From Biomphalaria glabrata (Eukaryota; Mollusca; Gastropoda; Planorbidae), in assembly GCF_947242115.1 (NCBI RefSeq), contig NC_074719.1, positions 2,043,783 through 2,107,782 of the forward strand: a stretch of 64,000 nt of DNA, written 5' to 3'. Made by a program: the position numbers and the translations under genes. Positions 44,497-55,511 of this stretch are shown piece after piece (the stretch's first letter is position 1; each line of letters starts with the position of its first letter). A model generated the notes under the pieces. It saw only the letters and a list, made by a program, of their open reading frames with translations. It was not told the origin of the DNA and ran no database searches.

Positions 44497-45209
44497 GCAC
44501 CCAGTGGTGCGGCAAGCTGTGGTGGGATAGCACTTTATTGTCAGAGGGCTGCTCGGCTTAAGGCAGGCAGTAGCTATCCAGTGAGGCTAAAAAGCCCCTC
44601 CTACCGTCAAGAGTGGTCCCTGGCGTTCCAGCTTACGCCAATCAGCTAGGAACTTATCACCGGTAACTACCACTCTCCGTGTTTTTTCAAAGACATTACT
44701 GTCAGAGATGGAGTGACCTCTCCATTGCTGGGGGAAAGCCTGGGCGGTAAATTTGCGAGTGCTGGGCTGCCCACACGCCAGCACACGCCTCTCTTCCATA
44801 CTGACCGGGTCCAAAGGGATGGCGAGCCATCACAATTTGGGGACAGGTGGCTGCAGGAGTTTGCCAGAGAGCAGTAGTCTTACTACTGTCCCCCGCCTAC
44901 GGGGCTCCAGGACCGGATTTTCTGTTAGGGTTTACTCCCTTAGCCTTAGACCTTACAGGGACACACACACAAGGCAGTGCGGCTATTGACCTATAGCTAG
45001 GGGTTTGGTTTGTGGGCAACAGGGCGTGTCCGCACGCCGACGGGCCATGCCTGCCTCACATCTTGGGGCCAAACCTCCTCCGAGACCCTTGCAGTTTAGC
45101 CTGAGGCTTCGAAGCCTCAGTTTCCATCTGCCACCACGAGGAGGTACTGCATAGGACTTGCTGTGGAGAGGCTATGTACTGGCAAGAGAGACTTACAAAA
45201 TTGCTCCCC

Positions 45210-47653
45210 TTTCACAGATGCTAGCCAGCGGTGGCAACAAGTTAAGCTACCACACTAGACGCTTCACACAGCCATTGGACAGATTCAAGCTACTTCTCAA
45301 GAAGGCTTACACTTCCACTCAACCCAGAACTAGGCGAATTAACGTCAACCATGTAAGTGACCCAGAGAAGTGTGCACTCTTTGGCGAGCTCCTGAACAGT
45401 TCAATCCCCTCGTTAAGTGATGAAGAAGACATCTCTATCAGATGGGAGAAATTAAGAGACGTAATCTACAGTTCGGCAATCACCGCCTTTGGGCCTCAAA
45501 AACACAAAAATGTAGACTGGTTTGAGGCGAATCTATCGCATATGGAAAATGCATCGAGAAAAAACGATCTGCACACCTCGCTCATAAGACAAAGCCTAAT
45601 CCAAAATCTTTGAAGGCCTTCAAAAGTGCTAATAAAGAGGCGAAACAAATGGCTAGAAAATGTGCTAACAACTTTTGGAGGGATACCTGCAACAGAATCC
45701 AAGACAGTCTCCACTCAGGAAATAGCAAAGCTCTATTTGATGTCATTAAAGCGGCCCTGGGTCCAACAGTGTCTAAGCCTGCCCCCCTTCTATCCAAATC
45801 AGGAGAAAAAATTACAGATCAAACCAAGCAGCTAGAAAGATGGACAGAACACTACCTCGAAGTCTATGCCACGCGGAATACAGTAGATGATGTCGCCCTG
45901 GCTTCTCTACCAGATCTTGCAGTACTGGAATGCCTAGATGAGCTTCCGAGCCTTAGTGACCTCAAAAAAGCAATTAACTGCTTAAAAAATAGAAAATCTG
46001 GGAGCGATGGTATCCCAGTGGAAGTAGTGAAAGTCAATGAATCACTCCTGCTCCCTGAACTCTATATTCTCCTCTGCCGCTGTTGGGAAACAGGTCATGT
46101 CCCACAGGACATGCGTGACGCAACTATAGTCACAATATACAAGAACAAAGGGGATCGGAGTGACTGCAACAACTATAGGGGTATCTCTCTCCTCAGTATA
46201 GTGGGCAAAATCTTTGCTAGAGTGGCACTATCCAGGCTGCAAGTGATAGCTTCTAGAGTCTACCCAGAGTCTCAGTGTGGATTCAGGAGCGGTAGATCCA
46301 CTATAGACATGATATCTTCTCTACGACTACTGCAGGAGAAATTCAGAGAGATAGACAGACCCCTTTACATTGTTTTTGTTGATCTGACTAAAGCCTTTGA
46401 CATGGTCAGCAGAAGTGGCCTTTTCAAACTCCTGAGGAAAATAGGTTGCCCTCCCAAACTACTAAAGTTAATTGAGTGTTTTCATGAGGAAACTAAATGT
46501 ACTGTCAAATTCAATGGAGCCCAATCAGCACCTTTTGAGGTTTGCAGTGGTGTCAAGCAGGGATGTGTGCTCGCACCTACTCTGTTTGGCATATTCTTCT
46601 CCTGTCTACTGCATTATGCGTACAACGACATAAACGAAGGTGTGTTTCTCCATACAAGATCCTCTGGAAAACTATTTAATGTTTCAAGGCTGCGGGCAAA
46701 AACCAAGGTTAGGAAGCTACTCGTCAGGGAACTCCTGTATGCTGATGATGCAGCTATTGTGGCTGTTTCTGATATTTAGCTACAGTCCATGGTTGACAAA
46801 CTATCTGCTGCTTGCCAGAAGTTCGGCTTAAACATCAGTCAAAGCAAGACTAAGATACTTGTCCAAAACACAAACACTGCACCTCAAGTAAGCATTAGAA
46901 ATTGTTGATCACTTTTGTTACCTTGGCTCCATCATATCCAACAACACTCTACTGGATAAAGACATAAACAACAGGATAGCTAAGGCAATGGCCACCATGT
47001 CACGGTTGCAGAAAAGAGTCTGGGACAACATATTGCTGACTAGCAGTACTAAAGCCCTAGTCTACCGGACCTGTGTGTTGAGCACCTTGCTGTACGGAAG
47101 TGAAACATGGTCAACCTACTCATGGCAGGAAAAAAAGCTGAATGTCTTTCACCTCCGATGCCTAAGGCGGATCTTTAAAATTAGGTGGCAAGATAAGATA
47201 ACCAATGAGGAAGTGCTACATAGAGCAGGATGCCAGGACATCCGCTCTGTAATCAGCAGCTGACGCCTTGGCTGGCTTGGCCACGTTCGTAGAATGCCAG
47301 TAGGTCGACTTCCACAGGACATCCTGTATGGCGATCTAATAGAAGGCAGGAGAGCCGCTGGTCGCCCACTCTTACGTTAAACGGATGTATGCAAACGCGA
47401 CATGAAGCTCTTCAAAATCGACACTGGCAACTGGGAAGAGGTGGCACTGGACAGATCCACATGGAGAGAGAGCATAAAGGAAGGGTCACAGATTGCAGAT
47501 GTCATACACCACAGAAGCAGAAAGAAGGGTGAAAATGCAACGGCGCCTGGTGATTATATATGCCCAACCTGCCATCGCAGCTGTGTATCAAGGATTGGCC
47601 TCTTTAGTCACACAAGAAGTTGCAAAGGGAAAAGATCGTCTCTCGAGACATAA
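45210..47653 (+). pseudogene. LINE reverse transcriptase and C-terminal zinc knuckle
   Basis: RT blocks in order: 'KNRKSGSDGIPVEVVK', 'NYRGISLLSIVGKIFARV', 'ESQCGFRSGRSTIDMI', 'FVDLTKAFDMVSR', 'GVKQGCVLAPTLFGIFFSC' and the YADD active site (46738-46749). Then the C-terminal blocks 'LLYGSETWSTYSWQEKKLN', 'RCLRRIFKIRWQDKI' and a Cys/His knuckle (YICPTCHRSCVSRIGLFSH..). The long open part is 45610-46779. Damage: a frame change near 45600, a TAG at 46777, a frame change near 46890, and stops at 47261 and 47378. The RT core is intact but the protein is not. Confidence 0.88.
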
Positions 47654-47659
47654 AATGCC

Positions 47660-48440
47660 ACAGATATATATTATAATATATATATATATATATATATATT
47701 ATAATATATATATATAGAATTAAATATAGATATAGTCTAGACTAGTCTAGAGAGAGAGAGATTAGAGAGAGGCAATATACTATAAATACATAATGCAAAA
47801 GTGAATCTTTTAATACTTTACAATCTAAATAATTTTTAATTAACACAGATATAATTTATTAGCAAAAACATAGTGGTGTTTACTGACGGTGCTCAGTGTG
47901 CGCTGAAGGAGAAAGCAAAAAAACTGCGTTCAGTATTAGTATAGGACAGTATAGAATAGTAGCATGAAGTGACCTAATATATTTTAAAATAAAACCTTGA
48001 ATATGAGTGCTAATTTCAAACCAAAGAAACACAGCTATTTTTATAGCCGTTTAGTACTTTCGTTGCTGAATAAGAATTTGCTTTCAGTTTTTTAGTAAGT
48101 TAACACTTAAGTTAAACTGTCACCAAATAAAAAAATAAAATAAAAAATTGACCTAGTTCCCAAAAGTCGGTGTTCAGTTATAAGAATCTACCATAGTTCC
48201 CCAATTACCAATACGGTGTGCCTTAGCTTATATAAGAACCTACAATAATAGTATAGTGTATTATATAGTGTATGGTATACATCATACTTGTAACATGATT
48301 AGATTCCATCTATCTAGATTTAGGTAGTACTACACTGACTAGTACTACTAATAGTAGATCTAGTTATCTAGTCTAGTAGTACTAGACTGTAAATCAGTCG
48401 TCTCAGTGTAACTACTTACTACAATCTAGAATCTAGACCT
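47660..48440. other. AT-rich stretch, TA microsatellites
   Basis: TA repeats at 47664-47716, then AT-rich sequence with many 'tctagatct' words. No gene. Confidence 0.45.
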
Positions 48441-48443
48441 AGA

Positions 48444-48516
48444 ATAGAGAGCAAGGCTTCTGAACTGAGGATTCAAAAATTCGAATCCGTCCCTGTATGT
48501 GGTTAGCATCTGTATA
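48444..48516. repeat. 73-bp exact duplicate, copy 1
   Basis: Identical over 73 bases to 50124-50196. Contains 'attcgaatccgtccctg', like a tRNA T-arm/B-box, so it may be part of a SINE. Confidence 0.85.
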
Positions 48517-49385
48517 GATCTAGTAATCACTGTAATTACTGTAATGATCATGGACATGATGTAATCATTGTAATGAGAAATGTCATTATCATTAGTAATG
48601 TATGTCTTATTCATGATGTAAATTGTAATGTTATTAGTAATGACTAATATATGTCTTATTGTTATTCATTCAATTATTCACTACAGTGAGTATATTAAGT
48701 GACTATAAACTTAATAAACTATATTTATTCAGTGACCAGTCTCGATAAATTTCAGCTTTCTATTACTTTACACAAGTGACAATCTAGAATCTAGGAGTAG
48801 GTACTCTCTAATCTATGGCCTCCTTAGACTAAAGTTAGATCTATAAAATGTAAACAATACCATTGCATAGTATAAGTAGTATAACTAACAGACATAAATC
48901 TACCTTAATACTTCCATCGCATGCCTGTTAAATGTTAGATCAAGATCTAGATCTAGATATCTAGTCTATATGTTTCTTTTACAACGTAACAACACGACAT
49001 CAGAGGGCGCTACTAGGTATTGTGTTGTTGTTGTTGTTTTGTATTGCCGCATAGTACTTTTGTATAAAGTCTTTAAACTCTTACTGTAAATTTAGATACC
49101 TAATTTTTCTTTGTTTCCACATAGATCTAGATTTCGATCTAACATTCTTTTTCTAAAAACAGCATAAATAGAACTTAATAAGCAGCATTTTTAAAGGCAT
49201 ATTTTTTAAAAATTAAAATAGTCTGTGGGTTATAAGTTGTCTAAAAATGAATAGTTTAATTTTGACATTACATTTGCCTGACCAATAGATTTAGCTCATC
49301 AAAAATTCGCAAATTTGTTCTCACATTTTAAACGAACTTCGCAATATTAGACATATATTTGTGCTCATAAAAAATAATTAATAAT
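48517..49385. other. AT-rich stretch, no gene seen
   Basis: Imperfect 'gtaatga' and 'atgtcttatt' duplications near 48520-48665 and many 'tagatctaga' words. No coding support. Confidence 0.4.
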
Positions 49386-49390
49386 GTTCT

Positions 49391-49933
49391 TTGTCTCTAT
49401 CGACTGTCCGCGGCTGTGGATTGTTCTTTATCTCTAACGTCTGTCCTCGGCTGTGGATTGTTCTTTGTCTCTAACGTCTGTCCTCGGCTGTGGATTGTTC
49501 TTTGTCTCTAAGGTCTGTCCTCGGCTGTGGATTGTTCTTTGTCTCTAAGGTCTGTCCTCGGCTGTGGATTGTTCTTTGTCTCTATAGCCTGTCCGCGGCT
49601 GTGGATTGTTCTTTGTCTCTATAGCCTGTCCGCGGCTGTGGATTGTTCTTTGTCTCTAACGTCTGTCCTCGGCTGTGGATTGTTCTTTGTCTCTAAGGTC
49701 TGTCCTCGGCTGTGGATTGTTCTTTGTCTCTAAGGTCTGTCCTCGGCTGTGGATTGTTCTTTGTCTCTATAGCCTGTCCGCGGCTGTGGATTGTTCTTTG
49801 TCTCTATAGCCTGTCCGCGGCTGTGGATTGTTCTTTGTCTCTATAGCCTGTCCGCGGCTGTGGATTGTTCTTTGTCTCTATAGTCTGTCCGCGGCTGTGG
49901 ATTGTTCTTTGTCTCTAACGTGTGTCCGCGGCT
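49391..49933. repeat. 37-bp minisatellite, about 14-15 copies
   Basis: Unit with 'ggctgtggattgttctttgt', varying between 'ctaacgtctgtcctcgg', 'ctaaggtctgtcctcgg' and 'ctatagcctgtccgcgg'. Similar units cluster, as expected from block duplication. Confidence 0.95.
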
Positions 49934-50123
49934 TACGAAATTATGACTCTTGCTAGACAACTCTCATAAAAAAAACTATATCTGTGTGTGTGTTTTATGT
50001 ACTAAGTTTCTATTTGATTCATTTAGTTACAAATTAGTATAGCGATACGTTGATAGCAATAAACATTTTAAAAGTGAAAAAAAAACAACAAAAAAACTGA
50101 AAATGTAAAAATAGAAATGGGTG

Positions 50124-50196
50124 ATAGAGAGCAAGGCTTCTGAACTGAGGATTCAAAAATTCGAATCCGTCCCTGTATGTGGTTAGCATCTGTATA
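50124..50196. repeat. 73-bp exact duplicate, copy 2
   Basis: See 48444-48516. Flanks are unrelated outside the 73 bases. Shorter units of about 42 bp ('tcttggacta') follow at 50270-50400. Confidence 0.85.
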
Positions 50197-50584
50197 TATG
50201 GGCTGTCGTTAATAGTTACCTATGCACGCGCTAAATTGTACGTTATTAGGGGGGGCCTACTATACATCTAGATTAATCTGCACCAATAAATTTTGGACTA
50301 AATTAATCTGCACCTAAATATCTTGGCTTAAATTAAACTGTACCTATAAATCTTGGACTAACTTTATTTGTACCTATATATCTTGGACTACATTGATCCT
50401 TTAAGCGAAGATGAAGAATAAGCTGAGATCTTTTTTGTTATGTGAATTCAATTCGAAATTTCATTGCGCCCAGACAAGAAACGTCTGAACTTAAAGACAC
50501 GCCTACATGTTGAATGGTATCATTGAGAAATTGACATTTTGGTAAGCAGAGATATAATAGATTGTCCCAGCACTCAAACCACTT

Positions 50585-50990
50585 TTCTATTTATCTCTTT
50601 TTTTTTATTGTAGCCAGAGCATGATGGAAACTTACAGCCTGCTCGGTGGGTGGTGTTTGGCCTGCCTGGTGGGCCAAGGAGTCTGCAACAGTGTAGCCAG
50701 TCACACCTATGTGACTTGGTACCCACTGCATTATTATAGGGTTAGGTTAACCAGTGCCGTAGCGTTGTTTTATGTTATGAGAAGCCATGATGACAGTGTC
50801 GATTTTGGGGGGCATGGTCCAGGGCTTGTGGTAAATTTTTTGAGTCAGTGACCACAACAGTCTGTGTTGCCCTCAAATGTCCCGAGTTGAGAGTCAATGG
50901 CTTTTAAGGCCTCACAGGCTGCCAGGGTCTCCGCATCAAAACTGCAAACACTACCACATGGTCCAAAGATTTAAACTGAGAGCCAAGAAA
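50585..50990 (-). mobile_element. I-clade LINE, RNase H fragment
   Basis: On the minus strand, in several frames: 'DAETLAACEALKAIDSQL' (helix with the catalytic Glu), 'VVTDSKNLPQALD' (catalytic Asp) and 'LQWVPSHIGVTGYTVADSLA' followed by 'HQAGQTPPTEQAVSFHHAL'. This is a type I RNase H, found at the C-terminus of I-clade LINEs; an I-clade element (nimbus) is known from Biomphalaria glabrata. Broken by several frame changes and stops. Confidence 0.75.
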
Positions 50991-51004
50991 GTTAATGTAG
51001 GATC

Positions 51005-51393
51005 CCGTGTGGTAGCAGCTTTCACAATGTCTTCTCTTTCCAGTGTGGTAGCAGCTTTCACAAATGTCTTCTCTTTCCCGTGTGGTAACAGCTTTCACAA
51101 TGTCTTCTCTTTCCCGTGTGGTAACAGCTTTCACAATGTCTTCTCTTTCCAGTGTGGTAGCAGCTTTCACAAATGTCTTCTCTTTCCCGTGTGGTAACAG
51201 CTTTCACAATGTCTTCTCTTTCCCGTGTCGTAGCAGCTTTCACAAATGTCTTCTCTTTCCCGTGTGGTAACAGCTTTCACAAATGTCTTCTCTTTCCCGT
51301 GTGGTAACAGCTTTCACAAATGTCTTCTCTTTCCCGTGTCGTAGCAGCTTTCACAAATGTCTTCTCTTTCCCGTGTGGTAGCAGCTTTCATAT
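51005..51393. repeat. 36/37-bp minisatellite, about 10-11 copies
   Basis: Unit with 'gtgtggtaacagctttcaca' and 'tgtcttctctttccc'. Units differ by one A, so the period alternates 36 and 37. It begins right at the edge of the RNase H fragment. Confidence 0.95.
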
Positions 51394-51512
51394 AGAACTT
51401 TTTTTTTTCTTCAGCTATTTCTACATTTTTAATTTTTTTTTTTGGGGGGGAGGGGGTTTCGAGTTTTATTGTAAATTGTAAGCAGTAATTACGAGTTGAT
51501 TTAAAGTCAAGA

Positions 51513-51562
51513 CATGGCTGTCTCAAGGCGTCCTGTCTCAAGGCGTCCTGTCTCAAGGCGTC
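51513..51562. repeat. 15-bp triplicate
   Basis: 'tctcaaggcgtcctg' repeated three times. Confidence 0.85.
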
Positions 51563-51737
51563 GAACTGCCGTTTTGCCATCACTGTAAAATGTCCCATGT
51601 TCTTCATTTCTACAACCGCCTTTTCTTGGTTCAGTTCAAACCACTCTGTGTGAAAACAGCCTTAGTTTAAAGTTCGCACTACGCCCCACCGTTTGAGTTA
51701 TTTGCAGAACAAGAGTTGATCCAAAACAATCAAATTA

Positions 51738-52590
51738 CTAATCTTATCTTATCTTATATAATATAGACGTTACTTCAAAAAAAGAAGACGATTACGTCCT
51801 ACGCGTCATGCATTCAGTCATGCATGACTTGAATTCTGCCAAGTCACTTGTTTTCCTGGCTAGCTCAGGCAACCCATTCCATGCTCTAATAGCACTAGGA
51901 AAGAAGGAGTATTTGTACAAATTTGTCCTAGCATATGGAACGTCAGTGCATAATTATCTTTGTGTCTTTCAGAGTATTTTATTAAATTTTGTTTTTGTAT
52001 TTGAAAATTATGGTTCAGTGTTTTATGTATAATTGCTACTTTACTTTTAGGTCTTCTGTCCTGAAGGCTTTCTAAATTTAGAGATTTTACTAAAGGTATT
52101 ACTCTAGTTAAGTGTGAATATTTGTTTGTTATGAATCTCACTGCTGTATTTTGTGTCTGTTCCAGTTTCTTAATGTTATCTTGAGTTGAGGGGTCCCAAA
52201 AGGAGGATGCATATTCTATTATTGGCCTAACTAAGGTTAAATAACATTTTAGTTTTATGTTCTTATTTGATTGATATAAATTTCTTCTAATAAACCCTAA
52301 TGCTTTGTTTAATTTTTTGATAGCTTCATCAATATGGGGATTCCATGACAGTTTTTCATTTATTATAACACCTAGGTATTTTGCGTTTTTAGTCTGTGTT
52401 TCTGGTTTACCATGAATATGATAAGTGGAATTAATTTGTTTTAGTTTTTTTGTTACTCTTAATAACTGTAATTTTTCTGGGTGGAAAGACATGCTCCAGT
52501 TTGATTATCATTTCTGTAATTCATCTAATTCTCTTTGTAAAATTTCTGTATCTTGTGTTGTTTTTATTGTTCTATATATTATGCAATCGT
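51738..52590 (-). mobile_element. CR1-like LINE, 3' half
   Basis: Encodes from near 'FIIYRTIKTTQDTEILQREL' through 'ATSFWDPSTQDNIKKL'-type blocks to the 3' UTR and tail. The main open frame is 210 codons (51860-52492), with frame changes at both ends. It joins a different LINE at about 52590. Confidence 0.85.
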
Positions 52591-52594
52591 CTGA

Positions 52595-52905
52595 GCGTGC
52601 GCAAGAGCGTAGTAGCAGAATCTCGTCTTGTTTTTCTAAGTACTATTCGTGCGCCGTTGTTCTGGATACGTTGCAGCTTGGCTATTTTGTCATCGGGTAT
52701 ACCTGCTAGCACGGCGTTGCAGTAGTCAAGGCGGGAGAGTATGAATGCCACAGCTAGCGTTTTTTTTTACTCCGTTGTTAGATACGGTCGGATCTGGCCT
52801 AATCTGCGAATCTGCAGATAAAGACCCTTGCAAAGCTGACTTATGTGTGGGTCGAAAGATAGTGTTGAGTCGAAGAAAACTCCAAGATTCCGCACTACAT
52901 TAGGA
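52595..52905 (-). mobile_element. L2/CR1-type LINE fragment, third family
   Basis: The minus strand reads 'NLGVFFDSTLSFDPHISQLC', then after a frame change 'FILSRLDYCNAVLAGIPDDK' and 'LQRIQNNGARIVLR', the thumb-side blocks of L2/CR1-type reverse transcriptases. Related in kind to the 3' end at 55075-55450. Confidence 0.75.
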
Positions 52906-53417
52906 ACAATACATATAAAATGCTTCCCATGTAATAAGTCTCCATAGCGTCTGAGGAGTCAAACTCCTGGCTTTAAGATTTGCCTCTGTTAGCAATAACT
53001 GGTGCAAAGAGACACAGGCCAGTAAACACGCCTTAGAGGGGCTCGTTAACCTAGCCCACTTAGTAGAGGGAATATTTAGCACTGAACCTCTACTGCAGAC
53101 TTACAGCTACACCCAAGCATGGGAAAGGTTTCGGAAGTCAACCCCGAGGAAAAATCAGGAGCCGATGACCCTAAGCAGCTTACAGCACACAGTTCTACGC
53201 TCTGGCAGATACTGCGACGTCGCTGTCCCTAAACTATACCGACACTTGCCGTTATTTTGGGCGGATCAGCTGCTTGTGGAGAGGAAGGAACTGATGTGTG
53301 GGCCACATCTTTCCAACCATGCCAGACATTCATCTCATTTCGATAAAATGTTCCGTTGTAACTTCGCTTCTGGCGGGCATAAATATCTGTATGTTTGAAT
53401 GTTTTTAACTTTTTACA
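52906..53417. other. GC-balanced stretch, unidentified
   Basis: Composition differs from the AT-rich neighbours and looks transposon-derived. The plus frame at 53165-53398 (78 codons) has no recognisable family. I make no gene call. Confidence 0.4.
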
Positions 53418-53790
53418 AAGCTTATATCAAGTCACTCTGTCTGTCTGTCTGTCTGGTAAAAAAAAATTGTACACGTTATTTCTCCCACACCCATTCTCGG
53501 ATCAAATTGAAACTTTCCACAATTATTTATTGACACAGACAAGACATAATCAATAAAAAATGTACCGATTTGTCAATTAACTACTGGTACTTAATTATTT
53601 TGTTTGATTAAGATACCAACAAAGATAGGACTAAAGATGTCGGGTTTCATCCCCTTAGGTAATTGAACACGTTATTTCTTCCACACCCACATTCTCGGAT
53701 CAAGTTGAAACTTTACACAATTGTTTATTGTACCTATCAAAACATGAATCAAATTAGTTAAATAATTATTGTTTTTCTTTTACTTGATAA
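53418..53790 (-). repeat. Dispersed repeat family A, two copies
   Basis: Two units, each with 'cattctcggatcaa' and 'ttgaaactttacaca' or its variant, and CTGTCTGTCTGT at the left edge. Opposite orientation to 24655-25020. Confidence 0.75.
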
Positions 53791-53955
53791 AGTAAATCTA
53801 CATTTTTGAAAGCTATAGTTGTAAGAGTTCTTTCCCTTTATCAACATTTAGTTATGACTTGTATGTGAACACCAAACACACATTAAGGAATACACAAGGG
53901 AAGTAAACAAGTTAGAAAGCAAACAATTGTTTCCAGGTGATCTATTTAGCCGTTG

Positions 53956-53961
53956 TTTATT
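53956..53961 (-). promoter_or_regulatory. Poly(A) signal of the secreted precursor gene
   Basis: AATAAA on the minus strand about 71 bases after the stop at 54032. Confidence 0.55.
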
Positions 53962-54031
53962 TTACAATATCTTAATCTATCTCCATCTATTCTCATATAT
54001 CCTCTCTTTATCCTGAAGTAAAGCTCAACCC

Positions 54032-54264
54032 TTAATGCATCACTAGGGGCGTATCCTCTGTGCTGCTGTTATCCAAACTTTCTTCAGAGCTGCGTTTATC
54101 CACACTTTCTTGAGATCTGCGTTTATCCACACTTTCTAAGTCTTCCACACTGACTGACTCCAGAGAGCGTGAATTAAAGTCTTCCACACTGACTGACTCC
54201 AGAGAGCGCGAGTCAAAGTTCTCCACACTCACTGACTCTTTGTTGCTTCTCTTGCCGGGGAAAC
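54032..54264 (-). CDS. Small secreted acidic repeat precursor, exon 2
   Basis: Acceptor 'tcttatcctcag' at 54265; two bases complete the Gly codon begun by exon 1, then 76 codons and TAA. The predicted 96-residue protein is signal peptide, then LPGFPGKR (residues 18-25), then three ESVSVE(N/D) units (starting 29, 42, 55; the first two 13 residues, e.g. ESVSVEDFNSRSL), then ESVDKRRSQ and ESVDKRSSE, and an acidic tail ending TPLVMH. Dibasic sites at 24-25, 67-69 and 76-77 fit prohormone cleavage, and Gly23 before Lys-Arg would give a C-terminal amide. Ser-X-Glu triplets occur throughout, the pattern phosphorylated by the secretory kinase Fam20C. No cysteines. I recognise no homologue; a neuropeptide-like precursor or a secreted phosphoprotein are both possible. 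Confidence 0.75.
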
Positions 54265-54322
54265 CTGAGGATAAGATACTAAAGTATAAGTAACTGAATT
54301 TTAAAAAACTTGAATTTTTCAC

Positions 54323-54393
<71 letters not shown>

Positions 54394-54467
54394 AAGATAA
54401 ATATATATACATATATTCTGCCCATCTGGTAGATTATTCCTAAAATGTATTTATTTCCTTTGCTACT

Positions 54468-54548
<81 letters not shown>

Positions 54549-54694
54549 GAGAGAGAGAGAGAGAGAGAGAGAAAGATAAGGAAAGAGAATGAGAGAAAGA
54601 GAGAATAAAGAATTTTAAATTTCGATAAACAGAAATATTCGAAGTTAGATGTGATTACCTGACCCTTACGTAGTATGCTACGATAATTATAAGT

Positions 54695-55060
54695 TGTTCC
54701 CCTTTCAGACCTTGACATTTAAAACTCGTCTGCTTCTGTGGATCACGGTTAACAATGGTGTCGTGTGGTGTCGTGTGGCGTCGTGTGGTGTCGTGTGGTA
54801 TCGTGTGGTGTCGTGTGGCGTCGTGTGGTATCGTGTGGTGTCGTGTGGTATCGTGTGGTGTCGTGTGGCGTCGTGTGGTATCGTGTGGTGTCGTGTGGTA
54901 TCGTGTGGTATCGTGTGGTGTAGTGTGGCGTCGTGTGGTGTCGTGTGGTATCGTGTGGCGTCGTGTGGTGTCGTGTGGTGTCGTGTGGTGTCGCGTGGTC
55001 AATACAACGATTCCCCCACCCCCACCCCGACTAATGTCAAATACTCATTAGACTTGTTGT
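54695..55060 (-). mobile_element. SINE family 2 fragment with an internal 10-bp minisatellite
   Basis: Left part 'tttcagaccttgacattt', then 'cacggttaac', and right part 'actaatgtca' and 'actcattag' belong to the family 2 SINE. Between them (54755-54999) about 24 units of 'tcgtgtggtg' and variants have expanded from a matching stretch present once in the other copies. Confidence 0.75.
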
Positions 55061-55074
55061 ACTTTATATGCTAG

Positions 55075-55450
55075 ATTGGAATTTATAAGACTAAGACTAA
55101 GACTGCTTTATTGATCCTTACGGAAATTTGTTGTGATTACAAGGACTCTTTTCTCATATAAAGATAACACAACAGAAAAATACACATAAATACAACAGAC
55201 ACAACATAAAGAGTTCATTCAGCGACTACACACAGGTATCTTGGTGCTTTTCATGTTCCCTGATCAATGAGTGGCGGTGATAGAGTCTGACCGAGTGAGG
55301 TACGAACGAGTTTTTGTACCGCTCCGTTCTTGTTTTGATTGACAGCAGTCGCCCACTTCGCGACGACCTGACGTAGTTCTGATGGAGCGGGTGGCCGTTG
55401 TCTTCCAAGATTTTTTCGATTTTTCTTAGGCATTTTTTTTTCAAAAAGTT
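55075..55450 (-). mobile_element. LINE 3' end, L2/CR1-type
   Basis: The minus strand encodes a protein end 'RKIEKILEDNGHPLHQNYVR', 'SGRLLSIKTRTERYKNSFVP' and 'HSVRLYH', then a stop and a 3' UTR with 'aatttccgtaaggatcaata' and a final TCTTAGTCTTAG tail. The block order (HPLH, SGR, RTxRYKNSFVP) is typical of the C-terminus of such LINEs. Confidence 0.7.
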
Positions 55451-55511
55451 CCTTTAAATGTGGTAATGTTGTGAGTGTAATTTTTGAATTTAGTGAATCA
55501 ATATTTTTTTT

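Larger units (their letters stand above)
43654..47653 (+). mobile_element. LINE with inverted 5' half (twin-priming insertion)
   Basis: The reverse transcriptase part runs on the plus strand (about 45210-47653), but the endonuclease part and 5' UTR run on the minus strand (about 45200 down to 43654). The endonuclease stops at its last block beside the left target, and the element's 5' end abuts the start of the RT part. That is the geometry made by twin priming: two cDNAs primed at one target break, giving an inverted 5' segment. Both flanks are TA microsatellite, so a target duplication cannot be read. The clade is RTE-like by protein wording; I did not settle it. Confidence 0.85.

Noticed and set aside
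50621-50851. Plus-strand protein frame with signal-like start
   Set aside because: The opposite strand encodes RNase H blocks of a LINE, which explains the sequence better.
53165-53398. 78-codon plus-strand frame
   Set aside because: No homology recognised, no splice or start support.
54655-55074. Thr/His/Pro-rich and Val/Cys-rich open frames
   Set aside because: Three frames of the same 10-bp minisatellite; artefact.
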